Made by a program: the position numbers and the translations under genes. This document shows positions 44,197 to 54,719 of a DNA stretch of 64,000 bases, piece by piece. The notes beneath the pieces are model-generated. The model did no database searches. It was not told the DNA's origin and was given only the letters and a program-made list of their open reading frames with translations. Every line of letters starts with the position of its first letter. Within the stretch, counting starts at the first letter, position 1. This DNA comes from Gerris lacustris (taxonomy: Eukaryota > Arthropoda > Insecta > Hemiptera > Gerridae): NCBI GenBank assembly GCA_951217055.1, contig OX578284.1:41381467-41445466 (forward strand), given 5' to 3'.

Positions 44197-47100
44197 ATGG
44201 CAAATCTCAATCCCGTACGTATTGAACCCCTTGGTCGAGAAAACTTTGATACGTGGAAAATTCAAGTCGAAGCACTCCTCGTAAAAAACGATCTTTGGGA
44301 ATATGTTGACGGCACGAAGATAAAGCCGGAAGGAAAGACTGAAGCTTCTCAATGGGAGGTGTCGGATAGGAAAGCTAGGTCGGATCTTATCTTAGCGATC
44401 CTTCCCTCGGGTCTTAAGCAAATTAAAGACTGTAAGACCTCCAATGAAATGTGGCAGAAGCTGCATAGTATTTATCAGTCGAAGGGGCCCGCTAGGAAAG
44501 CGAACTTGTTAAAGCAGCTCACGTTAAATAAAATGAAAAGCGGCGAAGATGTTCGGGAGCATGTAAACAAATTCTTCGATATCGTAGATAAACTAAAAGA
44601 TCTCGATATTGCTATAAATGAAGATTTGCTAGCGATTATGTTACTATATAGTTTACCGGACGAATTCGAAAACTTTAGATGCGCGATCGAGTCACGTGAT
44701 GATTTGCCTAAGCCAGAATCGTTGCGTATAAAAATAATCGAGGAAAGCGAGTCAAGAAAAAGTAAGGAATCGTCGGATCGAGATGAAAACAATGCACTGA
44801 CAGCTAAAAACAAAATAAATCAAAACAAATATTTTAAACAAAAATCACAATTTCGCGGTAAATGCCTACGGTGTAAAGCCTACGGCCACAAAGCATCGGA
44901 TTGCAAAAGATCGGACAACTCTAGTGCAAACGCAGTATCGGGCGTCGGTTTGCATAGGGCCTTATCAATTGCATCAGAAAAGAATTGTGAAAAGCTGCGG
45001 TGGTGTCTCGACAGTGGATGTACGTCGCACATGTGCTCGTCAGAAGAAATTATGGAACATCCAAGACCTATAAGAAATGAAAAGGTTTGTCTAGCCGATA
45101 AGTCACAAACAGATGTTGTAGCAAAAGGGTCAGTGAGATTAAATATTAAAGTTGGAAACATCGATACAGCGATGACATTAAGTAATACGCTCTGTGTTCC
45201 AAACTTAAAAACAAATCTCATTTCAGTTAGTAAAATAACCGACCTTGGGTATCACGTGATCTTTACAAAGAAAAATGCCCTTGTATTAGATAAATTTAAT
45301 AACGTGATAATGGAAGCTGTTCGAGAAAATGAACTTTATTTCCTTAGAGAGAATAAGAATAAAGTGTCGGCAGCGTGTAATAATGCTACAAGTTCTTATT
45401 TACAAACCTGGCATGAAAGATTCGGTCATTTGAACGAAGCTGACCTAAAGAAACTCGGGAAAAAGAAACTAGTGCTCGGATTAAAGAATCCTCAAGGTTC
45501 CTTGTTGCCATGTGAAACGTGCGCGAAAGGAAAAATGTCCCAACTGCCGTTCCCTAAGGGATCTACTAACAGGACGAGCCAACTTCTAGAGGTAGTACAC
45601 TCGGACATATGTGGGCCGATGAAGAGCGAGTCTTTGGGCAGAGCAAAATATTTCATGACTTTTACGGACGACTTCTCGAGGTGGACTCAAGTTAGATTTT
45701 TAAAGAAGAAGAGTGAAGCTCTTGAAGCTTTTAAGAAATTTAAACTTGAAGCCGAAAACCAAACTGGTTACAAAATCAAATACCTTCAGTCTGATAACGG
45801 AGGTGAGTACTTATCACGTGAGTTTACGGATTTTGTGGAGAAGTCTGGCATTAAAAGACGACTGACTGTGGCACACACCCCTCAACAGAATGGAGTTGCG
45901 GAACGTGTAAATAGGACATACCTCGACATGGCAAGATGTATGTTAATAGATTCAGGGCTTCCTGACAAATTTTGGGCGGAAGCAATCGCAACGGCGTGCC
46001 ATATCAGAAACCGGTGTCCGGCGACTGCTATAAAAGGTGGAGTTCCTTACACTAAATGGACTGGAAGAAGAGCTACAGTGGCGTACTTTAGAACCTTTGG
46101 TAGTCAGGCTTATTCTATCGACAAAAGGCCTAACAAAGGGAAGTTCCAGCCAAGGTCTCAACCCTGTATCTTAATTGGTTACTCGGAAGAGAGTAAAGCT
46201 TACAGGGTGTGGCTAACCGAAGAAAAAGGAGTTCGGGTGAGCCGTGATGTAAGGTTCGTTAATGAGAGTCCATCTAAGAAAATAAAGCGATTCAGTGAAG
46301 ATCTTGAAGAGAAGCCGGCACCACCACTTATACTTGAGTATATGCAACAAGAAAACGTGGTGAGTCGTCAAGGTAATACGACTACAGAACCTGAAATGAA
46401 GAGGGGGAAAGGGAGACCAAAATTAATTCGGACTGGTCAAAAAGGTAGACCAAAGAAACAATATAATATGGTGCCCTTAGGTGAAGATGACCTTAGTGAA
46501 GAAGGAAAAGATGAGTCAGATGAAGAAGAGGACGTCACTGATTTAGCTTCTAACCACCATCTAGATGAAGAGGGGGAAGATGAGTTTACCGAAGATGTGA
46601 ACACGGTAGAAGAACCAGATAATCCTCTCGATGATGGTATTGTTGATACGACTGCACCCGATTGGAAGGATGCGATCACTAATGAGTTCATCTCTCTAAT
46701 CAAAAACAAAACTTGGACAATGTGCGATCGGCCGGCTGATAGAAAATATATCGGTAGTCGTTTGGTATTAAAGACTAAGTACAAGCCGGATGGTAGCATT
46801 GATCGCAGGAAAGCTAGACTGGTAGCTAAGGGATACTCACAACGTCCCGGAGTTGACTTCAATGAGACCTTTGCTCCAGTGATTCGTCTTAGTACATTGA
46901 GAACGATGATGGCTCTAGCGGTGGAACTGGACATGGAAGTTCACCAGTTGGATGTTGAAACCGCGTATTTAAACGGTAATTTGGAGGAAGAAATTTATAT
47001 GGAGGTCCCTGAAAAGTTGCCGGAGATTTTAGAAGATCTCGTTAAACATAAGGAAAAGGCCATCAGTGAAGACGCGAAGAAGATGCTTTTAAAATTAAAG

Positions 47101-48237
47101 AAGGGAGACCAAGTTTGTGAATTAAAGAAATCGCTTTATGGGTTGAAGCAGTCGGGCAGACAATGGTATAAAAAGCTTCATTTGGCTTTGCTCGATATAG
47201 GTCTCACTCCTACTGACGCCGATCCTTGTCTGTATTTTAAGCGCAGTGGAAGTGATGTTTTGCTAATTGGAGTGTATGTAGACGACCTGTTAATAGCTTC
47301 TAACAACCCATCAATGATTAAAGACATGAAGAAACGTCTAAATAAAATGTTCAAGATGAAAGATATGGGAATCCTGAGTTATTGTCTTGGCATAGAGTTT
47401 AAATGTGTTAAGAACACAATTTCTCTATCGCAGAAGAAATACGTCGATGATCTTCTCGAGAAATATGAGATGAAAGACTGTAAGCCAGTGTCTACGCCTC
47501 TCGAAGCCGGGAATAAACTAGAGAAGCCGACTGTTCAGTCTCAAGAGATCATGAATAAGTACCCATTCCGGTCACTTATTGGTTCACTGATGTATCTCGC
47601 AGTGGCCACTCGTCCTGACATTGCTTACGCCGTTAGTTCGCTTAGTCAGTTCAATAGTTGTTACGACGAAAGCCACTGGAAGGCAGCTAAAAGGATGCTG
47701 CGATATATTAAAGGGACTCAAGAAACAGGCTTAAAGTTTTCAAAAAGCGGAAAACCAATAGATGGGTACGCGGATGCTGATTGGGGTAGCTGTAACGTAG
47801 ACCGAAGATCGTACTCCGGATATGTGTTTACCTTTGGTGGTGCCGCAATTGCCTGGGAGGCCCGGAAACAACGGACGGTTGCGCTTTCAAGCGTCGAAGC
47901 CGAATATATGGCGTTGACGGATGCAGCCAAAGAGGCTATATACCTCAGAAGACTGATGTCTCAAATTGGAAAACCAATAACGTCAATCATAGTGAAGAGT
48001 GACAGCCAAGGAGCGCAGAGATTGGCACGGAACCCCGTACATCACTCTAGAACAAAGCATATTGACATCAGGGAACACTTCATCCGTCAAACTTTGGAGA
48101 GTAAGGATGTCCAGCTGGAATACCTAACTACAAAGGAGATGCCCGCGGATATACTTACTAAACCACTTGTACGAGACAAACATCAATCGTGCTGCAAGAA
48201 GATAGGTCTTGCTACAATTGGCGAAGTCTGCGGTTGA
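44197..48237 (+). CDS. copia-type Gag-Pol polyprotein, 1346 aa
   Basis: A single frame from ATG (44197) to TGA (48235-48237). In order: Gag domain (about 1-200); zinc knuckle CLRCKAYGHKASDC (about 223-236); aspartic protease with WCLDSGCTSH, active Asp 272; integrase HHCC (H406, H411, C439, C442) and DD35E core (D470, D533, E569); Lys/Glu-rich linker (about 700-815); reverse transcriptase with LDVETAYLNG (D919) and YVDD (1027-1030); RNase H with DGYADADWGS (1189-1198) and SSVEAEYMAL. Integrase before reverse transcriptase is the Ty1/copia order. Its products form the particle, cut the polyprotein, copy the RNA and integrate the DNA. Gag and Pol share one frame with no stop or shift between them; how Gag excess is obtained is not evident. 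Minus-strand open frames within it are shadows. Confidence 0.97.
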   Translation: MANLNPVRIEPLGRENFDTWKIQVEALLVKNDLWEYVDGTKIKPEGKTEASQWEVSDRKARSDLILAILPSGLKQIKDCKTSNEMWQKLHSIYQSKGPARKANLLKQLTLNKMKSGEDVREHVNKFFDIVDKLKDLDIAINEDLLAIMLLYSLPDEFENFRCAIESRDDLPKPESLRIKIIEESESRKSKESSDRDENNALTAKNKINQNKYFKQKSQFRGKCLRCKAYGHKASDCKRSDNSSANAVSGVGLHRALSIASEKNCEKLRWCLDSGCTSHMCSSEEIMEHPRPIRNEKVCLADKSQTDVVAKGSVRLNIKVGNIDTAMTLSNTLCVPNLKTNLISVSKITDLGYHVIFTKKNALVLDKFNNVIMEAVRENELYFLRENKNKVSAACNNATSSYLQTWHERFGHLNEADLKKLGKKKLVLGLKNPQGSLLPCETCAKGKMSQLPFPKGSTNRTSQLLEVVHSDICGPMKSESLGRAKYFMTFTDDFSRWTQVRFLKKKSEALEAFKKFKLEAENQTGYKIKYLQSDNGGEYLSREFTDFVEKSGIKRRLTVAHTPQQNGVAERVNRTYLDMARCMLIDSGLPDKFWAEAIATACHIRNRCPATAIKGGVPYTKWTGRRATVAYFRTFGSQAYSIDKRPNKGKFQPRSQPCILIGYSEESKAYRVWLTEEKGVRVSRDVRFVNESPSKKIKRFSEDLEEKPAPPLILEYMQQENVVSRQGNTTTEPEMKRGKGRPKLIRTGQKGRPKKQYNMVPLGEDDLSEEGKDESDEEEDVTDLASNHHLDEEGEDEFTEDVNTVEEPDNPLDDGIVDTTAPDWKDAITNEFISLIKNKTWTMCDRPADRKYIGSRLVLKTKYKPDGSIDRRKARLVAKGYSQRPGVDFNETFAPVIRLSTLRTMMALAVELDMEVHQLDVETAYLNGNLEEEIYMEVPEKLPEILEDLVKHKEKAISEDAKKMLLKLKKGDQVCELKKSLYGLKQSGRQWYKKLHLALLDIGLTPTDADPCLYFKRSGSDVLLIGVYVDDLLIASNNPSMIKDMKKRLNKMFKMKDMGILSYCLGIEFKCVKNTISLSQKKYVDDLLEKYEMKDCKPVSTPLEAGNKLEKPTVQSQEIMNKYPFRSLIGSLMYLAVATRPDIAYAVSSLSQFNSCYDESHWKAAKRMLRYIKGTQETGLKFSKSGKPIDGYADADWGSCNVDRRSYSGYVFTFGGAAIAWEARKQRTVALSSVEAEYMALTDAAKEAIYLRRLMSQIGKPITSIIVKSDSQGAQRLARNPVHHSRTKHIDIREHFIRQTLESKDVQLEYLTTKEMPADILTKPLVRDKHQSCCKKIGLATIGEVCG

Positions 48238-48244
48238 GAGGGGG
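48236..48244 (+). promoter_or_regulatory. polypurine tract of the copia element
   Basis: GAGAGGGGG directly before the 3' LTR, overlapping the stop codon. Primer for plus-strand DNA synthesis in LTR elements. Confidence 0.85.
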
Positions 48245-48430
48245 TGTTAAACCTGGAAGGTAATTCAACCTGGGTTTCGCCGGTGTTGTTGTTTTTGTTG
48301 TTAAATGATTATTGAGTCTTGTTGTGACACTCGTTCTAAATATACGTTTTTAAAATTCTTGTGAGTTAAACCCCTTGTTACTTCTCTACTTATTGACTCT
48401 TATCCGTAAGATCCATAGGACTTTACAACA
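48245..48430 (+). repeat. copia 3' LTR
   Basis: 186 bp, identical by eye to 43889-44074, followed by the target copy TTCTA. Confidence 0.95.
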
Positions 48431-48669
48431 TTCTATATGAGAAAATTAATTTTTTAATTGAAAATTACATAAAATAGAGAACAGTGGATCATGAAATGAG
48501 GAAATGTGCAGACTGGTAGTTAGATTTTCAAAGAAAAATGTATATTTTAATATAATAGAAGCATTAAATAAAGGCCTGAAGATGCCTCAAAGGAGGTGAA
48601 ATATAGCCAAACATGGAGTAGCAATAAAATTTATTAATACCCTATAGACCTAAGAAAGACTGAAGAATA

Positions 48670-49510
48670 AATTAGATTAATGGGTAATACACTACGAATA
48701 TGAGAAATTAATTGTTAATTTGTAAATCCAACAAATGTTTATAAGTAAATTATAAATTAGTATAACGTTATGTCATACTACATTTGATACCATAACTATA
48801 AAAAAACAAGGCGTTCTATATAAATGAAACTCGACCTTGAAAAAAGAATATATTTGTCTCAAAACCTAGTGTTTATACATTATGACTCAAGAAAGAGAAA
48901 ATCCCGTCTTAGTTGAACAGAATGAACTGAGAAGAACTTACCAAGATATACTTTGTTTACTTGATGTAAATAACACATAATATCCTTCCTATTTTATGAA
49001 ATATGCTCTGTCTTTTTTTCTTCTATATTTTAACTTTCGAGTAAAGACAAGAAAATAAAAACTGGTTTGACTTAAAAGAGAACTTGTTATCACATTATTC
49101 ATAAGTAATAATGTATAATATCTGAGACTTATTAGTTTTCCATTTTCCTTATTAGTTTTTCCTTAAAAAGGAAAAACTTACTTTTAATGTTTTAATTAAT
49201 GAACGTCAAGATTTCTTTTGTCTTTCAAGTTTTTTTTTTTGTAATTTATTTTTAAGTATAAATCAATAATCATAATGACAAAGAAGCAGGAGTTTGTAAT
49301 TCCAAGCATGCACAACGTCCACGAACATTTGCAAACACGAACTAATGGTTTTTTGAGTTCTTCTAAGTTTAAGAAGGTAAAGCCAGGAACACGGGAAACG
49401 TTCACAAAGAATTGTGTTGAGAGGCGGGTTAATATCAAACACGCATTCGTATACAGGATTTGACCACGTTTGTTAACGAAAAACATAACACCTGTGATAG
49501 TTTCTTATCT
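48670..49510. other. gene-free interval
   Basis: Overlapping open frames on both strands at 49196-49486 show no known motifs and are not called. AT-rich otherwise. Confidence 0.35.
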
Positions 49511-50093
49511 TTTAAGCCCTGTTTACATGGTGATAGTTCTCCCGTGATAGAACTATTACGGGTCAACAACTATGTCAGTCTACGTCATTGAACTATCGCG
49601 GAGATGTGCAGTCTACACGGTGTGTGTTAACATACGTCAAAACTTGTTATCTTGTACTCAAAGTTATATCCGTATCCTACATTTTTTGACTTGGATACAG
49701 AAATAGAGCATTAAATATATTATAATGTTAAATTATAATAAGTATACCAGCAAAAGGAATATTCATAATGTCGAAAACAAAAAAAAATCTGATATAAAAT
49801 AATGTGAAGCAAGCTATCATATTTGCTGCCTTTTAGATCTGATATCACGTGATATAAAAGTAAGTATAAACAAACAATAAGCCAATCAGTGTTTAGTATC
49901 CAGCGTGGTAGTTCTAAATCTGCCGCCTGAGTACTCTGACTGCTGTGATAGAATACTCAACTATTTCGTCAAAATTTATCGCGACAAAATCTATCACTTA
50001 GTCTACACGGTGATAGTTAATGCGATAATTGCTATCATGACCGCAACTATCGCGTCAACTATCACCGAGTTAACGGGGTTTTAAGCTTAGTAT
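49509..50093. mobile_element. MITE of the GTTTACANGG type with 8-bp flanking repeats
   Basis: TTTTAAGC occurs on both sides. Inside it the left end reads CCTGTTTACATGGTGATAGTT and the right end, inverted, reads CCCCGTTAACTCGGTGATAG. Inner repeats of CACGGTGATAGTTAATGCG and CTATCGCG continue the fold. An 8-bp duplication fits the hAT group. No transposase. Confidence 0.7.
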
Positions 50094-50329
50094 GAGAGTT
50101 ATATAGTTATATGGCACTTTTATCAAAATTACGCCTTAAGGGAAAAATAGGTTTAAAGCCAATATACGGTGCGATTTGCTGTAAACCAAGAGGAATAACT
50201 TGACAATAATGTAAAATAAGGTTTGACGTATATTATTTTTTAAATATAAAAATACCTTGTTGTTATGATTGTTGGGTAGTATTGACTACCCAACAAATAT
50301 ATGTATAAATCATAACTATAAAGATGGGT

Positions 50330-50600
50330 CTACAAATCTTAAAACAAATACAAACAAATGTTGATATCAAAGTCCTTCAAAACGCCCACACACAGTTCAA
50401 CAGTTTTGCAAAAAAATGTACTAGTCACACCCACAAATATCTACGGCGTTTAGATTTGATCAACAAGTTAGCCAAAACTGATAATTAGTTGGAAGACCAG
50501 CCCACACATGTTGAGACATTTTGGACAACTGACCTAAGTTGTACAATAAATTGCACCGTGTATTAGCCAATAACCTTTAGGTAATTGGCGGTATAGATTA
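50330..50600. other. unassigned interval between MITE and 5S-like segment
   Basis: Locally repetitive words (CCCACACA, CAACAAG) but no resolved element or gene. Confidence 0.3.
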
Positions 50601-50651
50601 TTTAAAATTTGATAGATATAAAAATTATAACGGTTACAAACAAAAAAAATC

Positions 50652-50778
50652 GGGTACGGGGTACCTCGGAACTTTTCCTCACTTCAGAGGCCACTAAAGT
50701 GGCCTCCCCTGCTGCTTCGCAGCAGGAGGAAGCAGCATTGGACGTGATTAGTTCGTGGATGGGTGACCGTTCTGAACT
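50652..50778 (+). other. 5S-rRNA-like segment with three adjacent hairpins
   Basis: 50729-50778 reads GAAGCAGCATTGGACGTGAT then TAGTTCGTGGATGGGTGACC. It closely follows the 3' half of animal 5S rRNA, including box A (AAGCAGC.TTGG) and box C (GGATGGGTGACCG) of the polymerase III internal promoter. Upstream lie perfect hairpins GGTAC(GGG)GTACC (50653-50665), GAGGCCAC(TAAA)GTGGCCTC (50687-50706) and CCTGCTGC(TTC)GCAGCAGG (50708-50726). The 5' half of 5S rRNA is absent. It could be a 5S-derived SINE head or a pseudogene; the open frame across it is not thought to be coding. Confidence 0.5.
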
Positions 50779-50949
50779 AACTGATTTGTTATCATTCTTA
50801 AAAAAAAACTTTATTTTTAATACCTATATTTTATTTAATTATTTGAAGTTAGGCGGTAATTTGACAGATGTAAACAAACTTTGACGTCATCAAAATTATC
50901 GCACTAATAAATAATTATATTCGTTTATAACATTTAAACTAATTAATGG

Positions 50950-51400
50950 AATTTCATCGGTTTTTTATATTTGATCCTTAATTTTTTTCCGGTTCCAACG
51001 ATATGCTATATGTCAAAAACCTATTTATACTTTTGGTATTATTAACAGTCAAAGTTTAAAAATTCAAAAATTGATAACTTCAAAACGGCGGCCAATATCA
51101 AAATGAAATTTGGTGGGGTTGTTTGTCATACAGAGAGGTACCTTCGTGCCTAATTTTAACTCGATCAGGACCATTTCCGATTTATTACGATTTTTTAAAA
51201 TTTTTGCTGACTCAGTAAACTGGGTTCAAAATGGCGGAAAGTTGATTTTCTGGGCGGTACCACTACAGGCAAGGACTGATTTTTCTGCCAAGTTTCAACT
51301 CTCTAGATTAAATACCTTGGGCACTACAATGATAACACATACATACATACAGATGTCACGCTGAAAACCACTCAGGAGGTCTTAAAAACACCTAAAACGG
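50950..51400. repeat. dispersed repeat with CCAAGTTTCAACTC and ACATACATACATACAG
   Basis: Contains AAAACGGCGGCCAATATC, AAGTTTCAACTCTCTAGATT and a short CATA run. It resembles the other families here that carry the CCAAATTTCA phrase. Class unknown. Confidence 0.4.
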
Positions 51401-51978
51401 ATAATTCCGTTGAAATCTCGAAAACAATTTTTTTGGTGAAAACAATACTTTTCCTACTATAGGTAGTGTGGAAAAGTAAAAATGCAAATAATTTGACAAT
51501 GCACATAAAACTCTAAACTAATATTGTATACTTCCATTGTAAGACGTTTTATTTTCATAAAGCTAAAAAAAAACCAATTGTTTGTCTGTTTGGTAGAGCA
51601 AATTATTTAGAATAATTGAAATTCATAAATTTGGAAGTTGGATTGATTTTTACCCGGAAATCAACATAAGTTTCACCAAATATCGATTTATGTATCCAAA
51701 TTTATAAGATGACGATTTATTTTCTTTTAAATAATGAGTTTGATATTAAATATGACATCTCTTTAAGCATTGATTTTGTGTGAAATGAAAATGTACATAA
51801 CACTTCAAAGAATTGATCTTTGGGCACTGGGCACTCAAAAATTGATTACTCACTCAAAATTACTTTAATGTGTAAAAATTCCCTTGAATTAATTAGATTA
51901 AGTGATGTTATCACCTTTAATTGCAGATGTGTGATGTCCCATTAACCAAAAGTTCTTTAAACTAATAAATATCCCTTT

Positions 51979-52551
51979 TAGTCCAGGAGATAGCGTGCAA
52001 AAAAGTGTCTGACTAACATCAAGCTAGAATTTTGTATACAAGTCAATCTTTTAGCGCCTTTTAAGAATATGTGGTCGGCTAAGTTCGTCTGCGGGACATA
52101 GCTTGGCAATAGGCATTTGAAAAAAACAAACCGGTGGAGCGCGGCCATGTCTCACCACTTATGGTGGACAATGTGATTTTCATGATCCTGAGTACAGAAT
52201 TAGTTGGTAGACCAAAGTCGATGTTATTTTCACACTTGATAGGTTAGTTATTCTAATATTAATCAAAATCAACGTGGTCCCCTGTCAACGGACAAACTAA
52301 CATCAACTTGATTTTCGGTCTACTAACTAATTCTGTACTCAGGATCACGAAAATCACATTGTCCACCATAATTGGTGAGACATAGCCGCTCTCCACCGGT
52401 TTGTTTTTTTCAAACGCCTATTGCCAAGCTATGTCCCGCAGACGAACTTAGCCGACCACATATTCTTAAAAGGCGCTAAAAGATTGACTTGTATACAAAA
52501 TTCTAGCTTGATGTTAGTCAGACACTTTTTTGCACGCTATCTCCTGGATTA
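51979..52551. mobile_element. long foldback MITE, copy 2
   Basis: Same arms as 29246-29828, from TAGTCCAGGAGATAGCGTGC to GCACGCTATCTCCTGGATTA. Its central asymmetric part (CAACGTGGTCCCCTGTCAAC) is inverted relative to copy 1, as expected if the palindrome inserted in the opposite orientation. Confidence 0.9.
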
Positions 52552-52596
52552 TTTGTCTTAATATTTAGACAAATAAATTATCAAATATAGTAGGTT

Positions 52597-52636
52597 TTTA
52601 ATTGGTTACCCACCCAATGGTGGGTAACCAATTAAA
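52597..52636. repeat. perfect 18-bp inverted repeat
   Basis: TTTAATTGGTTACCCACC, loop CAAT, then GGTGGGTAACCAATTAAA. Another GGTTACCCAATTTCCCACC occurs at about 52663-52681, where the LINE remnant begins. Confidence 0.95.
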
Positions 52637-52659
52637 TTTTTTTCACATGGCACTTAATT

Positions 52660-53235
52660 TACTTGGTTACCCAATTTCCCACCTGTGGAGCATGTTGGAG
52701 GGACATTTCTTTCTGGGCGAGGTTAGGTGTGATGTCTATCAACGTGGTTCTTTTCTTTCCTCTAGGTATTTTCCCTTCACATCTGGATACTAGGGCTCTC
52801 TTGGGGAGTTGCTCGCTACCTCCTATTGACGTATCCATATCATGTAAGTTGATCATTCTCTACCATTCTTATTATATGCTGAACTTCCAATACCAGTCTA
52901 ATACCAGTCTTCCTTTGGTACAGCATTTCCGTTGCTTGAATTCGACTCTGCCATTTTTCGTCAAAGTTCAAGACCCACATGCTTCATTAAAGGGCACGTA
53001 AATCCTTGGCTGAATGAAGACTGTCATCTTATTTTTCTAATTAAACAACAGCTTTGCTGATAAATCCCTGTTCATAGCGTGAAAGTCTGTCTATAGCCGC
53101 TAATCCTTGGTATCTACCTCTTCTTTTCATATGCCATCCGAATTCACTATTACTCCTAATTACTTGAAGCTATTTACCTGCTATAGATGCTCGTCATGAA
53201 CGATGATCTGGTATGTTCCATTTGGTTTAACGTTC
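52660..53235 (-). pseudogene. non-LTR retrotransposon (RTE/CR1-like) C-terminal fossil
   Basis: On the minus strand 53180-53140 reads FK*LGVIVNSDG, the FKYLGxxVxxDG motif with a stop. Further on, MLYQRKTGIRLVLEVQ and RMVENDQLTWYGYVNR match the RxxRxxENxLRWYGHVxR block of craniate/insect LINEs. The frame 52659-52856 gives LPKRALVSRCEGKIPRGKKR, the usual C-terminal LPKRxLxWxxxGKRxRGRP end. Frameshifts and stops make it inactive. Confidence 0.75.
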
Positions 53236-53289
53236 CTTTAATCAATGGACAGCGTTATTATCCCTCGCGTTCATAAGCAACGCTTGTAT

Positions 53290-53880
53290 CAACATAAAGG
53301 TAAATTCAGCGGCAGGAAGGGCTAGTACAACTTTTATCGTTCTCCTTGTCTGATCTGATCAGACTAGACTAAGATATGTTTATTTGTGAAATGCAGTTCT
53401 TTATTAAGATAAAGATCCGGGTTAAAATATCACGAAACTTGCTGTAGCATTTAATTTGTGACAGGTGCAATATGTTTACAATAAAGATGTAAAAAATTAG
53501 TGTGTTAACACACAGAGTAATTTAGCGCATGGAACTATATGGTTGGGATATTCGAAGGGCAGATATGTTATTCAACTCAAATATGTATATAAGGATTCCC
53601 GGATATGGTAAAAAAAAAAAAAAACCTCAGTGAGTATAAAGTGTTTAACACTTCGTAATTCAGAACTCATTAAAACAATCAAGGACTCATAATTAGCAAT
53701 CTTATAATTATGGTAATCATTTTATGGTTTTTCTCAGTGAGTTATGAGTTTTAAAAATCTTGCCTGAGGCTAGATTTAACTCTGTATCTATAATGTACAT
53801 ACATGTAGTACACAACAGGAAAAAATATTGGGATGCAGACATCATAGGGGTGACTAGACATTTTATCACTTGTTTTATAT
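53290..53880. other. gene-free interval
   Basis: No gene or element recognised; a poly-A of about 14 bases is at 53610. Confidence 0.35.
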
Positions 53881-53884
53881 ATAT

Positions 53885-54110
53885 AAAGATCCGTTAAGGC
53901 CGTGGTAACGGGCTTAATTTTATACATAGGAAAAAAAGCAAACTTAAGTAAATTAATTTAGATATCTATTTGGATAAGTTATTATATCTTTTTGAAGACC
54001 AACAAATCAAAACAACCACTTATTTTTATTGGAATAAATGTGGTGGCCTTAGATTAGCAATAAAATCATTTCGAGGTGCGTCCGTCCACGGCGACGTTGT
54101 GGACTAGCTC
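53885..54110. repeat. dispersed repeat, partner of 7335-7540
   Basis: GATCCGTTAAGGCCGTGGTA to ATCATTTCGAGGTGCGTCCG align directly with 7335-7530. Confidence 0.6.
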
Positions 54111-54469
54111 TACTCGATTTTATAAATGAAATGTACCAATATAGATTTATTTTAAGATACTCATGCTATCTCTCCCTCTCTTGTAATTATACTTAAGGTA
54201 ATACAATAAAAAATTGGTACGACAAACTCAAACAAAATCTTCTCACGGACAGAATGTGACTAAATTTTATAAAATCTAATAACATCCTTAATAATATCCC
54301 GCAATAATATCTAATTTAATCAATTTATCAACACATTTAAAAGTGTTCAACTGGTGATTGTTATACTTCGTTGTTGAGTTGGAATCAAAATTAGATTTAT
54401 TTTCAACAATATCTGGGAAACTATATCTTTCTCGGAAAAAACAGCTTATTTAGTTAAATTTATCTTGGA

Positions 54470-54715
54470 ATGGACTGAAAAATAGAAGTTGTTAATCAAA
54501 ATAGTTTAAACTGTAATCGAGAAATATGTTTTTCGCCCGTTTGTTCAGAGTTTTTTTTAAGGGAGTGCCCCCAAATTTTTCATTTCCCCTTATGGTATGA
54601 TTTTACTGAACATGGAACATGTATGTCAAATTTAATCAAAATCGTTCATTTAGTGTAGGCTCCATACGTCTGCACAACAGACAAACATTTGTATCTACAC
54701 TCGGCAGCAAAATAA
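54470..54715 (+). repeat. repeat family with CGTCTGCAC, plus copy
   Basis: TCGAGAAATATGTTTTTCGC, AGTGCCCCCAAATTTTTCA, TATGATTTTACTGAACATG, GGCTCCATACGTCTGCACAA and CAGACAAACATTTG follow the same order as 59440-59670 and, inverted, 31660-31830. Confidence 0.65.
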
Positions 54716-54719
54716 AGCA

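Larger units (their letters stand above)
43889..48430 (+). mobile_element. intact Ty1/copia LTR retrotransposon
   Basis: 4542 bp. LTRs of 186 bp start TGTTAAACC and end TTTACAACA; by reading they are identical. The target duplication TTCTA is at 43884-43888 and 48431-48435. Order: 5' LTR, primer site, one Gag-Pol frame, polypurine tract, 3' LTR. The frame is uninterrupted and all catalytic residues are present, so this copy looks recent and possibly active. It sits in the right arm of the foldback element at 43561-48667. Confidence 0.97.
43561..48667. mobile_element. 560-bp foldback element split by a copia insertion
   Basis: With the copia element and one target copy removed, 43561-43888 plus 48436-48667 form a long palindrome. 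The outer end TTCTTCAGTCTTTCTTAGG is mirrored at 48650-48667. GCTACTCCATGTTTG, CACCTCCTTTGAGGCATCTT and AATTAAAAAATTAATTTTCT are mirrored further in. The inner stem, 43820-43845 and 43854-43879, is a perfect 26-bp inverted repeat around an 8-base loop. No coding capacity; superfamily unknown. Confidence 0.88.

Noticed and set aside
44475..47930. Minus-strand open frames inside the copia element
   Set aside because: Shadows of the Gag-Pol frame; no independent protein features.
50609..50884. 91-codon open frame across the 5S-like segment
   Set aside because: Starts at a non-ATG codon, consists of hairpin and 5S-like sequence, and has no protein family match.
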